DNA of 64,000 nucleotides from Streptomyces sp. YIM 130001 (GTDB taxonomy: Bacteria; Actinomycetota; Actinomycetes; Streptomycetales; Streptomycetaceae). Position 1 is the stretch's first letter, and every line of letters starts with the position of its first letter. This document shows, piece after piece, positions 28,731-37,892 of this stretch. The notes below the pieces were generated by a model. The model ran no database searches. It was given only the letters and a program-made list of their open reading frames with translations, and had not been told where the DNA came from. The DNA lies in the NCBI RefSeq assembly GCF_003574445.1, contig NZ_KZ984548.1, positions 361,013 to 425,012 of the forward strand, in the 5' to 3' direction. The position numbers and the translations under genes are program-made.

Positions 28731-28872
28731 GCGTCCATCGTCCGTGCCGGCGCGGGTGCGCGCGTCGTCGCACGGGTTGACCTTGAGCCCGCATGTCATG
28801 CCACGGGTTGACTACCAGGTCCGGAGTCTCGACTGACGTGCTCCGAGCAGCGGATTTCTACCGTCGTCGGAC

Positions 28873-30018
28873 ATGACGAAGAGTCTTGAACGCTACCTGC
28901 GCCACATCCGGCACGCGCGGCTCGAGCGGTACGAGCCGTACACGTGGGCCGGATGCGCGGCCTTCGCTCTGGGGCTCGCCCTGGCCTCGGATCTGCCACC
29001 GCACCGGGTGTGGGGGGTGGTGGCGGGAGCGGGCTACGCGGCCGCGGCGGTCCTGGCGTGCGGTGCGCGCTCACGCCCGGCCGTCCGGGTGGTCCTGGTG
29101 GCGGGGGCCGTCGTGGCGCCGCTCGTCCTGCTGGTCACGGCGGGGCTCGGGCAGTTGGAGGTCACGGTCGTCGAGCGGTCGGGGCAGCTGCTGCTCACGA
29201 CCGGCAGTCCGTACGCCGCCGACCCTTCGGCCGTCGCCGACTTCAACCCCTATCTGCCCGGGATGGCGCTCTTCGGCGTGCTGCCCGGCGATGCGCGCCT
29301 GTGGCTGGGCGGCGCTTTCGCGGCGGCCCTCGCGGCGGCCGGAATGCACCGGGCCCGGCTGCTCGCCTGCCCTGTGGTGGCGCTGCCCCTCGCCGTCGGC
29401 GGGATCGACCTGCCGGTGGTCGGTCTGATGTGCCTCGGCCTCGTACTCGCCGGACAGGAACGCCCCGGCCGGGCGGGGCTGGTGCTCGGCGCCGCCGCCG
29501 CGCTCAAGTGGACAGCGTGGCCCGCGCTCCCCGTCGCGCTGGCGCTGATCGCGGTACGCCGGGGCCGGCGGCCCGCGCTGCGGTACACGGCCGTGGCGCT
29601 GCCCACGGTGACGGCGGCGGTGCTGCCCTTCGCCCTCGCCAACCCTTGCGGTTTCTACCGGAGCGTCGTCGCCTTCCCGCTCGGCCTCGCCGACACCCTC
29701 TCGCCGGCCGGGAGCCCGCTGCCCGGCCATCTGTTCGCGACGTACGTCCCCGGCGGCAAGGTGATCGCGCTCGCGCTCCTCGCGGTGAGCGCGCTGCTGA
29801 TCGCGGTGTCACTGGTGGTGCGGCCACCGGGGACGGCACGGGCGGCGGCGGCCCGGCTCGCGCTCGGCCTGGGCCTGGCGATGGCCCTGATGCCCGCGAC
29901 TCGCTTCGGCTACCTCGTCTATCCGCTGGTGCTCGGGGTGCCGTTGTTCCGGACGCCGAAGCGCGGCAGCACCACCGTCACCCTTCCCGCCCCCTCCAGG
30001 GACAAGGCCCTCGCATGA
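28873..30018 (+). CDS. Multispan membrane glycosyltransferase (GT87/DUF2029-like)
   Basis: A 381-residue integral membrane protein with about ten hydrophobic segments. The first external loop contains TTGSPYAADPSAVADFNPYL, the acidic-loop pattern of polyprenyl-phosphate-mannose-dependent transferases of the GT87/GT-C fold, which includes mycobacterial PimE. The stop overlaps the next start as ATGA, so it is coupled to the PimB-like gene. TACCGT 8 nt before ATG 28873 suggests a leaderless message. Probable role: adding mannose to a lipid or glycan on the outer face of the membrane. Donor and acceptor are inferred only. Confidence 0.8.
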   Translation: MTKSLERYLRHIRHARLERYEPYTWAGCAAFALGLALASDLPPHRVWGVVAGAGYAAAAVLACGARSRPAVRVVLVAGAVVAPLVLLVTAGLGQLEVTVVERSGQLLLTTGSPYAADPSAVADFNPYLPGMALFGVLPGDARLWLGGAFAAALAAAGMHRARLLACPVVALPLAVGGIDLPVVGLMCLGLVLAGQERPGRAGLVLGAAAALKWTAWPALPVALALIAVRRGRRPALRYTAVALPTVTAAVLPFALANPCGFYRSVVAFPLGLADTLSPAGSPLPGHLFATYVPGGKVIALALLAVSALLIAVSLVVRPPGTARAAAARLALGLGLAMALMPATRFGYLVYPLVLGVPLFRTPKRGSTTVTLPAPSRDKALA

Positions 30019-31178
30019 CGAACAACTCCCGCTCTCGCACGCTGATCGTCACCAATGACTTCCCGCCCCGGCAGGGCGGCATCGAGACGTTCGTCCGTGA
30101 ACTGGCCGGCCGTTTCCCGCCCGGCGAGGTGGTCGTCTTCACCTCGGCGGTGAACCCGGCCACGGCGGAGCCGGCACCCGACGAGGCCTTTCCGCACCCG
30201 GTGATCCGGCACCGCGCACGAACCCTCCTGCCCTCGCCCCGGGCCACCGCGCACGCCGCGTCCGTGGCCCGCCGGTACGGCTGTGACCGGGTGTGGTTCG
30301 GCGCGGCGGCGCCGCTCGGCCTGATGGCGGGCCCGCTGCGGCGGACAACGGACATCCGTACCGCCGTCGTCACCACGCACGGCCACGAGGTGTGGTGGTC
30401 CCGCACCCCCGGGGCCAGGTCGCTGCTGCGCCGCATCGGCACGCAGGCCGATGCCCTCACCTGGCTGGGTGCGAGCACCCGCCGGCCGATCGAGGCGGCG
30501 CTCGCTCCCGGGACCCGCACCGCCCGTCTGGCCCCAGGCGTGGACACCACGACCTTCCGTCCCTGCCTGGACGGCGGCCCGGTGCGCGCCCGCTTCGGCC
30601 TGGGCCGCCGCCCGGTGATCCTGTGCGCGGCCAGGCTGGTCCCGCGCAAGGGCCAGGACACGCTGATCAGGGCGCTGCCCTGGATCCGCAGGGCGGTCCC
30701 CGACGTCATGCTCCTCCTGGTCGGCGACGGCCCGTACGCCGCCGACCTGCACCAACTCGCCCTGGCTGAACGAGTCGTGGACTCGGTCGTCTTCGCAGGC
30801 GGCCACCCCCACCACGCCCTCCCCTCCTTCTACGCCGCCGCCGACGCCTTCGCCATGCCCTGCCGCACGCGCCGACGCGGCCTGGAGGTGGAGGGCCTGG
30901 GCATCGTCTACCTGGAAGCCGCCGCGTCCGGACTCCCCGTCCTGGCAGGCGACTCGGGCGGCGCCCCCGACGCGGTACGCGACGGGGAGACCGGCCATGT
31001 CGTCGACGGTCACTCGGTGGCGGCGACGGCGGACCGCCTGATCAGGCTCCTCCGCAACCCCGAACTCGCCCGCGAGATGGGCGAGAAGGGCCGCCACTGG
31101 GTCCGGACGGAATGGACCTGGGACCGCTCCTACACCACTCTGGCGGGGCTGCTCGACTCCCCGGGGGTAGCAGGGTGA
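30015..31178 (+). CDS. GT4 mannosyltransferase, PimB'-like
   Basis: A 387-residue GT-B glycosyltransferase. It starts RTLIVTNDFPPRQGGIETFV, very like mycobacterial PimB', and ends with the donor-site block EGLGIVYLEAAASGLPVLAG followed by SGGAPDAV. PimB' adds the second mannose to phosphatidyl-myo-inositol monomannoside from GDP-mannose, on the cytoplasmic face. Coupling to the GT87 gene (4-base overlap) suggests that both elaborate the same phosphatidylinositol mannoside or related glycolipid. Other GT4 specificities cannot be excluded. Confidence 0.85.
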   Translation: MTNNSRSRTLIVTNDFPPRQGGIETFVRELAGRFPPGEVVVFTSAVNPATAEPAPDEAFPHPVIRHRARTLLPSPRATAHAASVARRYGCDRVWFGAAAPLGLMAGPLRRTTDIRTAVVTTHGHEVWWSRTPGARSLLRRIGTQADALTWLGASTRRPIEAALAPGTRTARLAPGVDTTTFRPCLDGGPVRARFGLGRRPVILCAARLVPRKGQDTLIRALPWIRRAVPDVMLLLVGDGPYAADLHQLALAERVVDSVVFAGGHPHHALPSFYAAADAFAMPCRTRRRGLEVEGLGIVYLEAAASGLPVLAGDSGGAPDAVRDGETGHVVDGHSVAATADRLIRLLRNPELAREMGEKGRHWVRTEWTWDRSYTTLAGLLDSPGVAG

Positions 31179-31913
31179 GCGAGCTCATGCCGTACCCCTG
31201 CGACTGCCCTGCGACTGCCCCTGCGACTGCTCACCCCCGGCTCCTGTGGTCTCCGCGCCGGCGGTCACCTCCCGGGACATCTCTTGAGCACGTACGCGGG
31301 TGGTCTTGTGTCAGGCGGGTCGGGGGCGAAGGCCACCTCAGCCAATTCGCGGCCGGCGGTGGATATATGAGTGAGCAGGTCGCCGGCGGGGCTCGCACTT
31401 GGCGGTGTTGCCGGACGAGGTGGTCCGGGCGGCCGCCAAGTTCGGTGGCTGGGCGGGGGAGCTGGAGCCGGTCGGGACGGGTGAGCACGGATCGGGAACC
31501 GATCGGCCGTGAGCGGTGTACCTACAGCATGAGCGCACAGAGGAACGACCCGACGAAACTCCGCGACCGAGGCCCGCGCGACGGTGGGGTCGCCGCCCTA
31601 CGCAACGACAGGCTGCAGCACGCTATCGGGCCCGCGTACAAGGTCAAGTCCCGTGCAGCGGGCGGGTTCAGGGCCTGGGAGGCGGGTGGCGAGTTGGTCG
31701 AAGTCGACATAGACGAAGCGGGTGGTGGCGCCGGCGGGGCCGGTGTGCGAGCTGGCGGTGTCCTCGCTGTCGTGGGTCCAGGGGTTCGGTGGTCCGGCCC
31801 CTGGACGTGGGTGGCGGTGTCGGGCGGGTCGGTGTGTCGAGAGTGCCCGTGGGTGAGCAGCTGGGCCCGGGCGTGAGGGTGTGGGAGGCGAGCGGCGGGA
31901 GTGGTGCCCGAGG
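31179..31913. other. Degenerate stretch without an intact gene
   Basis: About 735 bases without a convincing frame. It starts with three CTGCGACTGCCC-like repeats near 31197-31230. From 31366 an ATG frame (MSEQVAGGA) seems to continue, after a one-base shift near 31395, as LAVLPDEVVRAAAKFGGWAG before stopping at ~31512, which looks like a decayed gene end I cannot identify. On the minus strand a fragment with FVYVDFDQLATRLPGPE lies at about 31680-31720. Both are guesses from residue composition. Confidence 0.35.
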
Positions 31914-32447
31914 CTAATGCAGGTGGTTGGCGATGGTGTGGGCGGAGGTGAGGGGTTCGGTGTGGGTGGTGTCGAGTTCGAGGTCGTAGGTCACGTTCAA
32001 GTGGACGGACTGCGCCTGTAGTTCGGCCATTCCTCGGGCGCGGTTGCCGCGGGCGATCTCGCGGCCCGCGGCCACCTGGGCGTCGCAGTGGACGCCGACC
32101 CACAGCGCGTTCAGGTCGCCGAGCACCTGCTGCCACCGCTGCTGCGATGCGCCGCCGCCGAGGAAGATCTCGTCGATGACGACTCGGGCACCGGCGCGGA
32201 CCATCGCCACGATGCCCGTGCGCCAGGCCGCTTCGAGGACGCGGAACTCCTCGCCGACGCTGACCGTGCCGTCCGCCCCCACCTCGATTCCCGTGTCGGA
32301 TGCCCGCATCCGTGCCGGCATGGACTCGACGAAGGAGTCGGCGCCGAACGCCAGCCAGGGGTCCGGGAGTACGTCCTGCAGGCATCGCACGATGCCCGTC
32401 TTGCCGGAGCTGGAACCGCCGTTGAGGATGATCAGCCGCGTCGTCAC
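31914..32447 (-). CDS. Chloramphenicol 3-O-phosphotransferase-like protein
   Basis: A 177-residue P-loop kinase, the size of the Streptomyces venezuelae chloramphenicol phosphotransferase (about 178) and strikingly similar to what I remember of it. [20 protein letters not shown] holds the Walker A, and [14 protein letters not shown] carries the Asp equivalent to the catalytic Asp37. [13 protein letters not shown] and [16 protein letters not shown] follow the same order. CPT inactivates chloramphenicol by phosphorylating its C3 hydroxyl. GTG 32447 has TACGCT 6 nt upstream and no ribosome site. There is no chloramphenicol cluster in view, so it may be a resistance gene or a broader small-molecule kinase. 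Confidence 0.85.
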   Translation of the reverse strand: MTTRLIILNGGSSSGKTGIVRCLQDVLPDPWLAFGADSFVESMPARMRASDTGIEVGADGTVSVGEEFRVLEAAWRTGIVAMVRAGARVVIDEIFLGGGASQQRWQQVLGDLNALWVGVHCDAQVAAGREIARGNRARGMAELQAQSVHLNVTYDLELDTTHTEPLTSAHTIANHLH

Positions 32448-32642
32448 CGCGCCAGCGTAGAGGACTCGGTGAGGTGGCTCGAAGTGGTTTTCGGACGGGT
32501 GCAGCCGGGGTGACGCCGGGTTCGCCCGGAGGGGTTCAGGCCGGGAGTGCACCGCGAATCGGCCGTCGGTGTAGTGACATTTCGGCCACGAGAGGCGCAG
32601 TAAGACGCACAGGGATGTTCGACGTGGGGGTGGGGAGGCCCG

Positions 32643-33236
32643 GTGAGCCTGGTGGAGATGATCGCCTGCGCGGATGAGGGCGCGTTGGCGGCGAGCGGGC
32701 TTGCCTGCCTCGACCGTTGTCTGCCGTTGCTGGGTGGGCGGGACGACACGTTGCGGCCGTTGTGGGCGGCGCTGGACGCTGGTGCTGACTGGTCTGTTCC
32801 GCTCGCCAAACTCCGTGCGGAGCTGGGGGTTTCGGGGGTTCGGAGTACTGCGCGGCCGACTGCGGGCGGTGGTGACGGGACGTTGACGATGGCGGTGGAA
32901 CTGGTGCGGTCGGCGTGGGCCACAGCCCCGCAGGACCGTACGGGAGCGGGGCTGCGCGAGTGGGCCGACGGCTGTTCGTCGACCGCGGTGCTCGTGCACC
33001 GTTGCCTGGACCTGGCCGATGGCGACGTACCGCCCGAGGAGTTGCGCCGAGGGGCGGAGCCGGTGGGGGTGGGTCCGCTGCTCGCGGGGGAACTGCGGCG
33101 CCAGGGACGCATCCTGGAGGTGCTCGCGGACCCAGAGGGCGCCGGCAACGGACTGCGCCGCACGGTCGGGATCTCGGCCGAAGGCCGGCGCATCCTGCGT
33201 GCGGCGGCGGCCCGGCGGGCGCGTACGTCCGGGTGA
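32643..33236 (+). CDS. Conserved hypothetical protein
   Basis: A 197-residue, mostly helical soluble protein that I do not recognise. It starts [18 protein letters not shown], has a clustered [18 protein letters not shown], and ends with an Arg/Ala-rich tail. Codon use is normal for the genome and GGGGAGG precedes the GTG at 32643. It is divergent from the chloramphenicol-phosphotransferase-like gene across 195 bases. Confidence 0.65.
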   Translation: MSLVEMIACADEGALAASGLACLDRCLPLLGGRDDTLRPLWAALDAGADWSVPLAKLRAELGVSGVRSTARPTAGGGDGTLTMAVELVRSAWATAPQDRTGAGLREWADGCSSTAVLVHRCLDLADGDVPPEELRRGAEPVGVGPLLAGELRRQGRILEVLADPEGAGNGLRRTVGISAEGRRILRAAAARRARTSG

Positions 33237-33342
33237 GCGCCGTGCCTCGCGGTGACAACGCCCTGCGGACACCCTTGCGAAGGGCTTCGCGGAGGGGTGG
33301 TCGGGTTCGGCGGTGGCACGCGGACCGTCGATGCCGCGCGGG

Positions 33343-35100
33343 CTAACCCACGATCAGGACCAGTGCCCAGAGTGCCGCTGCCAGGCTGCAGGTGATGAGG
33401 GCCAGGAGCCAGAGCCGTCCGGTCGTGCCCGGGGCGCGCTGGGGGCGGTCCGGACCGGGCGGTGTGGCCCGGGAGTCGGGGCGGGTGGTGTGCGGGCCGC
33501 CGCCGGGGTCGATCCCTTCAGGGACGTGAGGGAACGGGGGAGGGGTGCCCGGAGCGGAGGCGCCCGGCGCGGCGGGGTACGGACTGTGCGCGGTGTCCGG
33601 GCCGGAGGCCGGTGGTGCGAGGTGGTAGCTGGTCACCTCGGGCTCCTGCGAAGCCGGCGGTCCTGCGGGCCCGGGCGGGGTCGTCCGCGACGGGTCGGGC
33701 GTGGCCGTCCGCGGGTCGGGCCCGCGAGGCGTCGCCCCGGCCGGTGAGCCCGCCGGCGTGGCGGGCACCGGGCCACTTGGCGCGCCCGCCGGTATGCCCG
33801 CCCGCGTGCCGGGCGGTCGCCCAGCGGCCGTGCCGGATGTCGTGCCGGTCGCGCTGTCCGCTGGTGCGTCGGGTGCTGTAGCGGGTGTCGTGCCGGTGGA
33901 TGCTGGGCGTGCAGGCGTGCCCGGTGTCGTGCCGGTCGAGCTGCCTGCCGGGGCGTGGGGCGCTGCTCCCGCAGATGTGCCGGGTGTTGTACCGGCCATC
34001 GAGCCCGTGGGTGCGTCAACCGTCGAGCCCTGAGGCGTGCCGGGAGCTGTGCCCGGCGCGGCACCCGCCGTCGCCTCGGCCGATGTGCCCGGGGTGGCGC
34101 CGATCCTCCCCGCGCCCGACGAACCCGCCGTCCCACCGGTCGCCGCACTGTCCGATACGCCCGGCATCGAAGCGTTCGGCGCCCCCGTGCCCGCATCGGA
34201 GGGATCGTCCGTGAGCGGACCCGAGGGCCCGAACCCCTCGGGCAGCGGGCCGAGTTGGTCGAACACCTCGATCGGCTCCGCGTCGGACGCCACCGCCGCG
34301 GGCAGTCGCGCCGCCGCCCGGGCAATGGCCTCGCGGGCCGCTGCCGCGCTGCGCGCACGCGCGCGCCGGTCGGGCTGCAGGAGCATGAGGACCGCCTGCC
34401 AGAGCGGTTCGTCGATGCCCGCCGGCGCCTCGGGTGCGACGGAGGCCGACTCCAGTTCGCGTACCAGCGCGCGAGCGTCCGGTTCGACGCCCTGCAGCAG
34501 GTACAGCGCCACCACGCCCACGGCGAACAGGTCGCCCGCGATGTGCGGATCGTCCCCCTCGAAGAGCTCCGGAGCGATGTAGCCGGGTGTGCCGACGACC
34601 TGGTGGTTCTCGGTCAGCCGCGGGTCGCCGCGGCGCAGCGACAGGCCGAAGTCCGACAGGCGCACGCGCGGAGTGCCGAGGCCGGTCGCGTCGAGGAGGA
34701 TGTTGGCCGGTTTGATGTCGCGGTGCAGGATCTGCTCCGCGTGGACCGCTTCCAGGCCCGAGAGAAGCTGGTCGAGCAGGGTGCAGACCAGGGGCGGCGG
34801 CAGCTGCCCGTAGTCGCCGATCAGGTCCTCGAGCGAGCCGCCGTCAGCCAGGTCCATGGTGATCAGCACCTGGTCGTCGTCGGCCGCCCAACTGGTGGGG
34901 GCCAGTACGTGCGGATGCTCGATGCGCATGCTCTGCTCCCGTACGAAGCGGAGCAGGTCCCCGGCCGCCTGGCGTTGCAGCACCTTAGCCGCCACGTACC
35001 GCTGCCGGCGCAGGTCCCAGGTCCGCCAGACGGCGCCGGCGGCCCCGCGGCCGATCTCGTCGGCCAGGACGTACCGTCCGGCGAACACCGTCTCGTTCAT
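33343..35100 (-). CDS. Ser/Thr protein kinase with long Pro/Thr/Gly-rich linker and C-terminal anchor
   Basis: A 585-residue kinase. Catalytic elements: [13 protein letters not shown] (glycine loop), VAAKVL (lysine), [10 protein letters not shown] near residue 130, LSDFGL and APELF. From about residue 290 to 550 there is a low-complexity linker rich in GTTPGT and PAG repeats, followed by a single membrane segment [20 protein letters not shown] that ends two residues before the C-terminus. There is therefore essentially no extracellular sensor. It is divergent from the VWA protein at 35423 across a strong promoter region, so the three genes may form one functional unit. Confidence 0.9.
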   Translation of the reverse strand: MNETVFAGRYVLADEIGRGAAGAVWRTWDLRRQRYVAAKVLQRQAAGDLLRFVREQSMRIEHPHVLAPTSWAADDDQVLITMDLADGGSLEDLIGDYGQLPPPLVCTLLDQLLSGLEAVHAEQILHRDIKPANILLDATGLGTPRVRLSDFGLSLRRGDPRLTENHQVVGTPGYIAPELFEGDDPHIAGDLFAVGVVALYLLQGVEPDARALVRELESASVAPEAPAGIDEPLWQAVLMLLQPDRRARARSAAAAREAIARAAARLPAAVASDAEPIEVFDQLGPLPEGFGPSGPLTDDPSDAGTGAPNASMPGVSDSAATGGTAGSSGAGRIGATPGTSAEATAGAAPGTAPGTPQGSTVDAPTGSMAGTTPGTSAGAAPHAPAGSSTGTTPGTPARPASTGTTPATAPDAPADSATGTTSGTAAGRPPGTRAGIPAGAPSGPVPATPAGSPAGATPRGPDPRTATPDPSRTTPPGPAGPPASQEPEVTSYHLAPPASGPDTAHSPYPAAPGASAPGTPPPFPHVPEGIDPGGGPHTTRPDSRATPPGPDRPQRAPGTTGRLWLLALITCSLAAALWALVLIVG

Positions 35101-35266
35101 CTCGCCCCCGCTCGGTCCCCGTGCGTCCTTCGTGCGCTGCGTGGCGGGTGCAGCCGGTTCCGGTCGGCGTCGTACACCCGAAGGAACTGTGCCAGCTTCG
35201 GGGCGCGCGTGCCGAGCCGGGGCCCGACAGAACCGGGTCCGCACGAGCGGACTCCGCCCCCACCTC

Positions 35267-35295
35267 TTGCACTTTGCGTAAGCGAAGAATATGTT
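35267..35295 (+). promoter_or_regulatory. Sigma-70-type promoter for the VWA operon
   Basis: TTGCAC (35267-35272), a 17-base spacer and TATGTT (35290-35295) in an unusually AT-rich island between the divergent kinase and VWA genes. It points to the VWA gene with a leader of about 120 nt. Confidence 0.6.
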
Positions 35296-35422
35296 CATCT
35301 TTGCAAATCTATGGAAGCGGGCAACCCCGTGATCCCTACGCTGACTTGGATGGACCCGTGACGACACTCCTGGTCGAAGGTGTTCACACAGAGGAACAGA
35401 CGGTCAACCCGGATGGTGCGCG

Positions 35423-36793
35423 ATGAGGCGCACGCGGGCCCTCGCCGTCCTGATCGCAGCCGCAGTGGCGGCGACGGTGGCGGCCGTCGCCCCGGCGGCC
35501 TCGGCGGACGAACCGCAGCCGCGCATCATGACGATCCTGGACGCCTCCGGTTCGATGAAGGAGAAGGACGCCGGCGGCCAGACCCGCCTCGCCGCCGCCA
35601 AGGAGGCGGTCACCGGGCTCATCGCCGGTGTGCCCGACGGCACGGCGATGGGAGTGCGTGTCTACGGCTCCGAGTACGCGGGCGAGGACACCGGCCCCGG
35701 CTGCCGCGACACCGAGCTGCTGGCCCCCGTGGCCGAGCTCGACACCGCGGCCAAGAAGCGGGCCACCGCCGAGGTGCGCGCCACGGACGCGCTCGGCATG
35801 ACCCCGATCGGCGCCACCCTGAAGACCGCCGCGAAGGAACTCGGCGACGCCGGGCCGCGCCGCATCGTCCTCGTGTCCGACGGCGAGGACACCTGCGCCC
35901 CACCGTCCCCCTGCCAGGTCGCCCGCGAACTCAAGGGCGCAGGGCTCGACCTGGTGATCGACACCGTCGGACTCAAGGTGACCGGCAAGGCCCGTTCCGA
36001 ACTCCGCTGCATCGCGAAGGCGACCAAGGGCACCTACGTGGACGCCGGCGACGCGGACGAACTGGGCGACGGCCTCGACGACTCCGTCAAACGCGCGCTC
36101 AGCCCGTACGAGGCCTCCGGCGCGGAAGTGCGGGGCGGAAAGACCTGCGCCGAGGCCCCGCGGCTGGAGCCGGGCCAGTACCGCGACGCATTCGGTTACG
36201 GCGACAAGCGGTGGTACACGGTGCGTGTACGGCCGGGGCAGTCCCTGCGCTTCAGTGCCGCGGTGATCCCTGAGGACGGGGAGTACGAGAGGGCGTCGTT
36301 CACCCGGATCCGGCTCCATCTGCCCGGTGCGGACAAGCCGTTCGACGACGAGCAGACCATCAAGTCGAGCTGGGCGAACGTGATCAGCGCCGGTATCGCG
36401 ACCGATCGGCTGACCTGGGACGCGGTCCCGAAGGGGCGGCAGGCGGTCGATGTGTGCGCCCAGGTCGTCGACGACGTACGCGCCACCGGGGCACAGTCGG
36501 TCGAGTTGGCCGTCGGCCTCGGGGGCCGGGCCGTCGACGCCGACGGTGCGCCCGCCGCGGACGGCCGGGGCGCCGGCGCGGAGGGTGGGCAGGCGACGGG
36601 TGAGTCCCCGTCCGCCGCTCCGGGCGAGGACGCCCGGGATGCCAGGGGCGACGCCCAGGACGGTCAGGACGCCCAGAACGCGGGAGCGTCCTCCGATATG
36701 ACACGTCCCCTGCCCCTCGCGCTGGCCGCCGCAGTGGGCCTCGCTGTAGCCCTCCTCGTCCGTTTCGTCATCACCCGCCGGAGGACCTCGTGA
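35423..36793 (+). CDS. Secreted VWA-domain protein with C-terminal membrane anchor
   Basis: A 456-residue protein. A signal peptide ends near SADEP (residue 29). The von Willebrand factor A domain starts RIMTILDASGSMKEKD, with the DxSxS metal-ion site; TPIGATLKTA and LVSDGEDTC complete the MIDAS pattern. After about residue 235 comes a beta-rich domain with RWYTVRVRPGQSLRFSA, then an acidic Gly/Ala linker and one membrane helix (LPLALAAAVGLAVALLV) with a basic end. Such proteins bind ligands or assemble at the surface. The next gene starts at its stop codon (TGATG). Confidence 0.88.
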   Translation: MRRTRALAVLIAAAVAATVAAVAPAASADEPQPRIMTILDASGSMKEKDAGGQTRLAAAKEAVTGLIAGVPDGTAMGVRVYGSEYAGEDTGPGCRDTELLAPVAELDTAAKKRATAEVRATDALGMTPIGATLKTAAKELGDAGPRRIVLVSDGEDTCAPPSPCQVARELKGAGLDLVIDTVGLKVTGKARSELRCIAKATKGTYVDAGDADELGDGLDDSVKRALSPYEASGAEVRGGKTCAEAPRLEPGQYRDAFGYGDKRWYTVRVRPGQSLRFSAAVIPEDGEYERASFTRIRLHLPGADKPFDDEQTIKSSWANVISAGIATDRLTWDAVPKGRQAVDVCAQVVDDVRATGAQSVELAVGLGGRAVDADGAPAADGRGAGAEGGQATGESPSAAPGEDARDARGDAQDGQDAQNAGASSDMTRPLPLALAAAVGLAVALLVRFVITRRRTS

Positions 36794-37590
36794 TGCACGA
36801 CCGTCGACGGACCGGGCGCCGAGCCGCACTCCTTGCCGCCGCCCTGCTCGCCCTGGCTGTCCCTGCGGCCGTCGCGGCCGACGGGGGCGGCGGGATCCAG
36901 GGCGGGGCGACCTTCAACAGCGCCAGGCCCGTGCAGGCCGGGACGCTCAGCGGCGACACCGTCGTGGGCGATCTGTACTTCTACCGGGTCGATCTGTTGC
37001 CGGGGCAGTCCCTGTCCGTCACCGCGAGGACGACCCTGCCGGCCGGGTACAACCCGGGGCCCGAGCCGGAGGCGTTCGGCGTCGCGGTCTATGACCCGGT
37101 CCGGCAGCCGGCCCGCTGCCGGGCGGACAGCCCCACCGCTGCGATCTGGAAGGGCGGCAGCACGGCGCGGGAGGGCGGATCCGTAGAGGCCGACTGCTCG
37201 CTCGGCGTTCGCGAGGACAACGACGACGCCGCCGAACTGGCCGGCACGTACTACATCCAGGCCGGCATCACCTCCACCAACAAGAGCCGCGGCGACACCT
37301 TGCCGCTTCGGCTCGACATCGAGATCGACGACTCGGGGGTGGTGCCCGACTCGGCGGAGCCCTTCGAGCCCGGAGCCCGGGGCGCCGATGGCGGGGGCGG
37401 TGCGGCGGCGCGCGAGTCCAGCACGGACGTTCAACCGGCCGCTGACGCACGGCCGTTGAAGACCTGGGGTGTCCCCGCTGCGACGGCTCTCACCGCGGCA
37501 GCCTTGGGGTTCGCTCTGCTCGCCGTCCTCGAGCGGCGTCGACACCGGCGCTCAGCCGCGGTGCCTCCGTATCCGGGCGGACTCAGGTGA
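36793..37590 (+). CDS. Secreted membrane-anchored protein, partner of the VWA protein
   Basis: A 265-residue protein with a signal peptide ending near AVAADG and a beta-rich domain whose core LYFYRVDLLPGQSLSVTA parallels WYTVRVRPGQSLRFSA in the upstream VWA protein. A disordered linker and a C-terminal helix (AATALTAAALGFALLAVL) with an Arg-rich tail anchor it. It therefore looks like a VWA-less paralogue of the second half of its neighbour. ATG 36793 forms TGATG with the upstream stop and lies 8 nt after GGAGG; GTG 36790 is equally possible. Confidence 0.75.
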   Translation: MHDRRRTGRRAALLAAALLALAVPAAVAADGGGGIQGGATFNSARPVQAGTLSGDTVVGDLYFYRVDLLPGQSLSVTARTTLPAGYNPGPEPEAFGVAVYDPVRQPARCRADSPTAAIWKGGSTAREGGSVEADCSLGVREDNDDAAELAGTYYIQAGITSTNKSRGDTLPLRLDIEIDDSGVVPDSAEPFEPGARGADGGGGAAARESSTDVQPAADARPLKTWGVPAATALTAAALGFALLAVLERRRHRRSAAVPPYPGGLR

Positions 37591-37619
37591 AGTGGCCTTC
37601 GTGGGCGGCTGGTTGAGTG

Positions 37620-37885
37620 TCAGTGCGGGCAGCTGAGCGAGGTGATGAACGCGGTCCAGGCGGGGGCGGTGAAGACGAGGGCCGGTCCGGTGGGGTTCTT
37701 GCTGTCGCGGACCGGGACGCGGGCGGGGGCCGGGGTGTCGTCGACCTCCAGGCACTCCCCGCTGTCGCCGCCGCTGTAACTCGACTTGCGCCAGGCGTCG
37801 TTGACCTCGAGGCACTCGCCGCTCTCGCCGCCGCTGTACGACGACTTACGCCAGCCGTCAGGGCCGAGGCGTTCGGGATGGTCAT
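37620..37885 (-). pseudogene. DUF397-domain protein, frameshifted
   Basis: The ATG at 37885 (MTIPNASALT) lies 7 nt after the regulator's stop, as usual for DUF397 partners of XRE regulators. However, the DUF397 core reads in another frame after 37855: WRKSSYSGGESGECLEV, then a second WRKSSYSGGDSGECLEV, then RDSKNPTGPALVF and SLSCPH at the end. One G missing at 37855-37856 (GGG to GG on the coding strand) would explain it. As given, translation gives an unrelated Arg/Ser/Pro-rich protein. DUF397 proteins act with their XRE partner in Streptomyces development and signalling. Confidence 0.75.
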
Positions 37886-37892
37886 GGGTCGC

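Noticed and set aside
33650..34250. Ice-nucleation or collagen-like structural protein in the GTTPGT repeats
   Set aside because: It is the low-complexity linker of the Ser/Thr kinase, in frame with a complete kinase domain and anchor.
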